Below are positions 60,301 through 64,000 of a stretch of 64,000 bases of DNA, in pieces. Below the pieces are notes generated by a model, which saw only the letters and a program-made list of their open reading frames with translations, was not told the origin of the DNA and did not search any database. How positions within the stretch are numbered: position 1 is the stretch's first letter; each line of letters opens with the position of its first letter. Origin of the DNA: Cherax quadricarinatus (lineage: Eukaryota; Arthropoda; Malacostraca; Decapoda; Parastacidae); the NCBI RefSeq assembly GCF_038502225.1, contig NC_091374.1, forward strand, positions 4,970,909-5,034,908. The letters are read 5' to 3'. Position numbers and translations under genes: made by a program.

Positions 60301-63300
60301 CATCGCTGGCCGGAAGAGACATCGCTGGCGGGAAGAGACATCACTGGCGGGAAGAGACATCGCCGGCGGGAAGAGACATCGCTGGCGGGAAGAGACATCG
60401 CTGGCGGGAAGAGACACCGCTGGCGGGAAGAGACATCGCTGGCGGGAAGAGACATCGCTGGCGGGAAGAGACATCGCTGGCGGGAAGAGACATCGCTGGC
60501 GAGAAGAGACATCACGGGCGGGAAGAGACATCGCTGGCGGGAAGAAACATCGCTGGCGGGAAGAGACATCGCTGGCGGGAAGAGACATCACTGGCTGAAA
60601 GAGACATCGCTGGCGGGAAGAAACATCGCTGGCGGGAAGAGACATCGCTGGCGGGAAGAGACATCGCTGGCCGGAAGAGACATCGCTGGCTGAAAGAGAC
60701 ATTGCTGACGGGAAGACACATCGCTGGCGGGAAGAGACATCGCTGGCGGGAAGAGACATCGCTGGCGGGAAGAGACATCGCTGGCCGCAAGACACATCGC
60801 TGGCGGGAAGAGACATCGCTGGCTGAAAGAGACATCGCTGGCGGGAAGAGACATCGCTGGCGGGAAGAGACATCGCTGGCGGGAAGAGACATCGCTGGCT
60901 GAAAGAGACATCGCTGGCGGGAAGAGACATCGCTGGCGGGAAGAGACATCGCTGGCGGGAAGAGACATCGCTGGCTGAAAGAGACATCGCTGGCTGAAAG
61001 AGACATCGCTGGCGGGAAGAGACATCGCTGGCGGGAAGAGACATCGCTGGCCGGAAGAGACATCGCTGGCTGAAAGAGACATCGCTGGCGGGAAGAGACA
61101 TCGCTGGCCGGGAAGAGACATCGCTGGCGGGAAGAGACATCGCTGGCGGGAAGAGACATCGCTGGCGGGAAGAGACATCGCTGGCGGGAAGAGGACATCG
61201 CTGGCGGGAAGAGACATCGCTGGCGGGAAGAGACATCGCTGGCCGGAAGAGACATCGCTGGCTGAAAGAGACATCACTGGCTGAAAGAGACATCGGAAGA
61301 GACATCGCTGGCGGGAAGAGACATCGCTGGCGGGAAGAGACATCGCTGGCGGGAAGAGACATCGCTGGCGGGAAGAGACATCGCTGGCCGGAAGAGACAT
61401 CGCTGGCGGGAAGAGACATCGCTGGCGGGAAGAGACATCGCTGGCGGGAAGAGACATCGCTGGCTGCAAGAGACATCGCTTTGCGGGAAGAGACATCGCT
61501 GGCGGGAAGAGACATCGCTGGCTGAAAGAGACATCGCTGGCGGGAAGAGACATCGCTGGCGGGAAGAGACATCGCTGGCCGGAAGAGACATCGCTGGCTG
61601 AAAGAGACATCGCTGGCGGGAAGAGACATCGCTGGCCGGAAGAGACATCGCTGGCGGGAAGAGACATCACTGGCGGGAAGAGACATCGCTGGCGGGAAGA
61701 GACATCGCTGGCGGGAAGAGGCATCGCTGGCGGGAAGAGACATCGCTGGCGGGAAGAGACATCGCTGGCGGGAAGAGACATCGCTGGCGGGAAGAGACAT
61801 CGCTGGCGGGAAGAGACATCGCTGGCGGGAAGAGACATCGCTGGCTGAAAGAGACATCGCTGGCGGGAAGAGACATCGCTGGCGGGAAGAGACATCGCTG
61901 GCTGAAAGAGACATCGCTGGCGGGAAGAGACATCCCTGGCGGGAAGAGACATCGCTGGCCGGAAGAGACATCGCTGGCTGGAAGAGACATCGCTGGCCGG
62001 AAGAGACATCGCTGGCGGGAAGAGACATCGCTGGCTGAAAGAGACATCGCTGGCGGGAAGAGACATCGCTGGCGGGAAGAGACATCGCTGGCGGGAAGAG
62101 ACATCGCTGGCGGGAAGAGACATCGCTGGCGGGAAGAGACATCGCTGGCGGGAAGAGACATCGCTGGCGGGAAGAGACATCGCTGGCGGGAAGAGACATC
62201 GCTGGCGGGAAGAGACATCGCTGGCCGGAAGAGACATCGCTGGCCGGAAGAGACATCGCTGGCGGGAAGAGACATCGCTGGCGGGAAGAGACATCGCTGG
62301 CCGGAAGAGACATCGCTGGCGGGAAGAGACATCGCTGGCCGGAAGAGACATCGCTGGCGGGAAGAGACATCGCTGGCGGGAAGAGACATCGCTGGCGGGA
62401 AGACACATCGCTGGCGGGAAGAGACATCGCTGGCCGGAAGAGACATCGCTGGCCGGAAGAGACATCACTTGCCGGAAGAGACATCGCTGGCCGGAAGAGA
62501 CATCGCTGGCGGGAAGAGACATCGCTGGAGGGAAGAGACATCGTTGGCCGGAAGAGACATCGCTGGCAGGAAGAGACATCGCTGGCGGGAAGAGACATCG
62601 CTGGCGGGAAGAGACATCGCTGGCCGGAAGAGACATCGCTGGCCGGAAGAGACATCACTGGCGGGAAGAGACATCGCTGGCGGGAAGAGACATCGCTGGC
62701 GGGAAGAGACATCGCTGGCCGGAAGAGACATCGTTGGCCGGAAGAGACATCGCTGGCAGGAAGAGACATCGCTGGCGGGAAGAGACATCGCTGGCGGGAA
62801 GAGACATCGCTGGCGGGAAGAGACATCGCTGGCCGGAAGAGACATCGCTGGCGGGAAGAGACATCGCTGGCGGGAAGAGACATCGCTGGCGGGAAGAGAC
62901 ATCGCTGGCGGTAAGAGACATCGCTGGCGGGAAGAGACATCGCTGGCGGGAAGAGACATCGCTGGCGGGAAGAGACATCGCTGGCTGAAAGAGACATCGC
63001 TGGCTGAAAGAGACATCGCTGGCGGGAAGAGACATCGCTGGCGGGAAGAGACATCGCTGGCCGGAAGAGACATCGCTGACTGAAAGAGACATCGCTGGCG
63101 GGAAGAGACATCGCTGGCCGGAAGAGACATCGCTGGCGGGAAGAGACATCACTGGCGGGAAGAGACATCGCTGGCGGGAAGAGACATCGCTGGCGGGAAG
63201 AGGCATCGCTGGCGGGAAGAGACATCGCTGGCGGGAAGAGACATCGCTGGCGGGAAGACACATCACGGGCGGGAAGAGACATCGCTGGCGGGAAGAGACA

Positions 63301-64000
63301 TCGCTGGCGAGAAGAGACATCACGGGCGGGAAGAGACATCGCTGGCGGGAAGAAACATCGCTGGCGGGAAGAGACATCGCTGGCGGGAAGAGACATCACT
63401 GGCTGAAAGAGACATCGCTGGCGGGAAGAAACATCGCTGGCGGGAAGAGACATCGCTGGCGGGAAGAGACATCGCTGGCCGGAAGAGACATCGCTGGCTG
63501 AAAGAGACATTGCTGACGGGAAGACACATCGCTGGCGGGAAGAGACATCGCTGGCGGGAAGAGACATCGCTGGCCGGAAGAGACATCGCTGGCTGAAAGA
63601 GACATCGCTGGCGGGAAGAGACATCGCTGGCTGAAAGAGACATCGCTGGCGGGAAGAGACATCGCTGGCGGGAAGAGACATCGCTGGCGGGAAGAGACAT
63701 CGCTGGCTGAAAGAGACATCGCTGGCGGGAAGAGACATCGCTGGCGGGAAGAGACATCGCTGGCGGGAAGAGACATCGCTGGCTGAAAGAGACATCGCTG
63801 GCTGAAAGAGACATCGCTGGCGGGAAGAGACATCGCTGGCGGGAAGAGACATCGCTGGCCGGAAGAGACATCGCTGGCTGAAAGAGACATCGCTGGCGGG
63901 AAGAGACATCGCTGGCCGGAAGAGACATCGCTGGCGGGAAGAGACATCGCTGGCGGGAAGAGACATCGCTGGCGGGAAGAGACATCGCTGGCGGGAAGAG
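54398..64000. repeat. 19-bp satellite array (~500 copies), continues beyond window
   Basis: The unit is 'ggcatcgctggccggaaga' at the left (54.4-55.3 kb), mostly 'gacatcgctggccggaaga' at 55.3-57 kb, and mostly 'gacatcgctggcgggaaga' plus 'gacatcgctggctgaaaga' to the right. Long-range copies are visible: rare-variant landmarks at 59636, 60511 and 60701 recur at 62525, 63319 and 63509. Because 19 is not divisible by 3 and the unit lacks stop words, frames on both strands stay open for up to ~1700 codons with a 19-residue period. These are not counted as genes. Confidence 0.98.

Noticed and set aside
54377..63985. Open frames of up to ~1736 codons on both strands
   Set aside because: They are produced by a stop-free 19-bp satellite read in rotating registers. 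Both strands and several frames are equally open, and there is no splice, promoter or composition evidence.

Overview
The window is eukaryotic and looks like a decapod crustacean genome, most likely a crayfish or close relative. The evidence is multi-exon genes with GT-AG introns, many LINE, SINE and MITE copies, and long tandem arrays. From memory, the recurrent LINE 3' end (for example 41328-41480) and the 'caccctgcctcggtgggag' LINE tail are abundant in decapod sequence. The species cannot be named from sequence alone.

Two host genes can be rebuilt exon by exon, and they converge. On the + strand, nine exons between 2016 and 20965 join in frame into a 696-residue serine-rich, C-terminally coiled-coil protein that I do not recognise. 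Just upstream (1830-1885) lie three RFX 'X-box'-like sites spaced exactly 21 bp apart. On the - strand, five exons between 38103 and 26044 give a complete 207-residue orthologue of UBE2S, the APC/C-linked E2 that extends K11 ubiquitin chains. Its promoter (38104-38260) carries NRF1-, CCAAT- and CHR-like motifs and lies directly against a minisatellite.

Layout: 1-2 kb is sparse, with repeat relics and the putative promoter. 2.0-21 kb is the + strand gene, whose introns hold a 2.1 kb ACC-rich array, a 5'-truncated LINE, CT and TA microsatellites, a 26-bp minisatellite split by a SINE, an RLE-type LINE fragment and fold-back elements. 21-26 kb is intergenic and full of decayed LINE pieces. 26-38.1 kb is UBE2S, with an RTE-like LINE pseudogene in intron 4 and three different MITEs in intron 2. 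38.25-44.5 kb is a 37/40/46-bp minisatellite split by a CR1-like LINE. 44.6-47.6 kb holds LINE fragments, a 25-bp array and a first 19-bp array. 47.64-51.49 kb is a CR1-like LINE with an uninterrupted 1035-residue ORF2, nested inside an older copy of its own family. 51.65-53.25 kb is a 32-bp array. 54.4-64 kb is about 500 copies of a 19-bp satellite that runs off the window.

The long open frames in the tandem arrays (up to about 1700 codons on both strands) are periodicity artefacts and are not called as genes. No rRNA gene, functional tRNA gene, CRISPR array or bacterial-type operon was seen.
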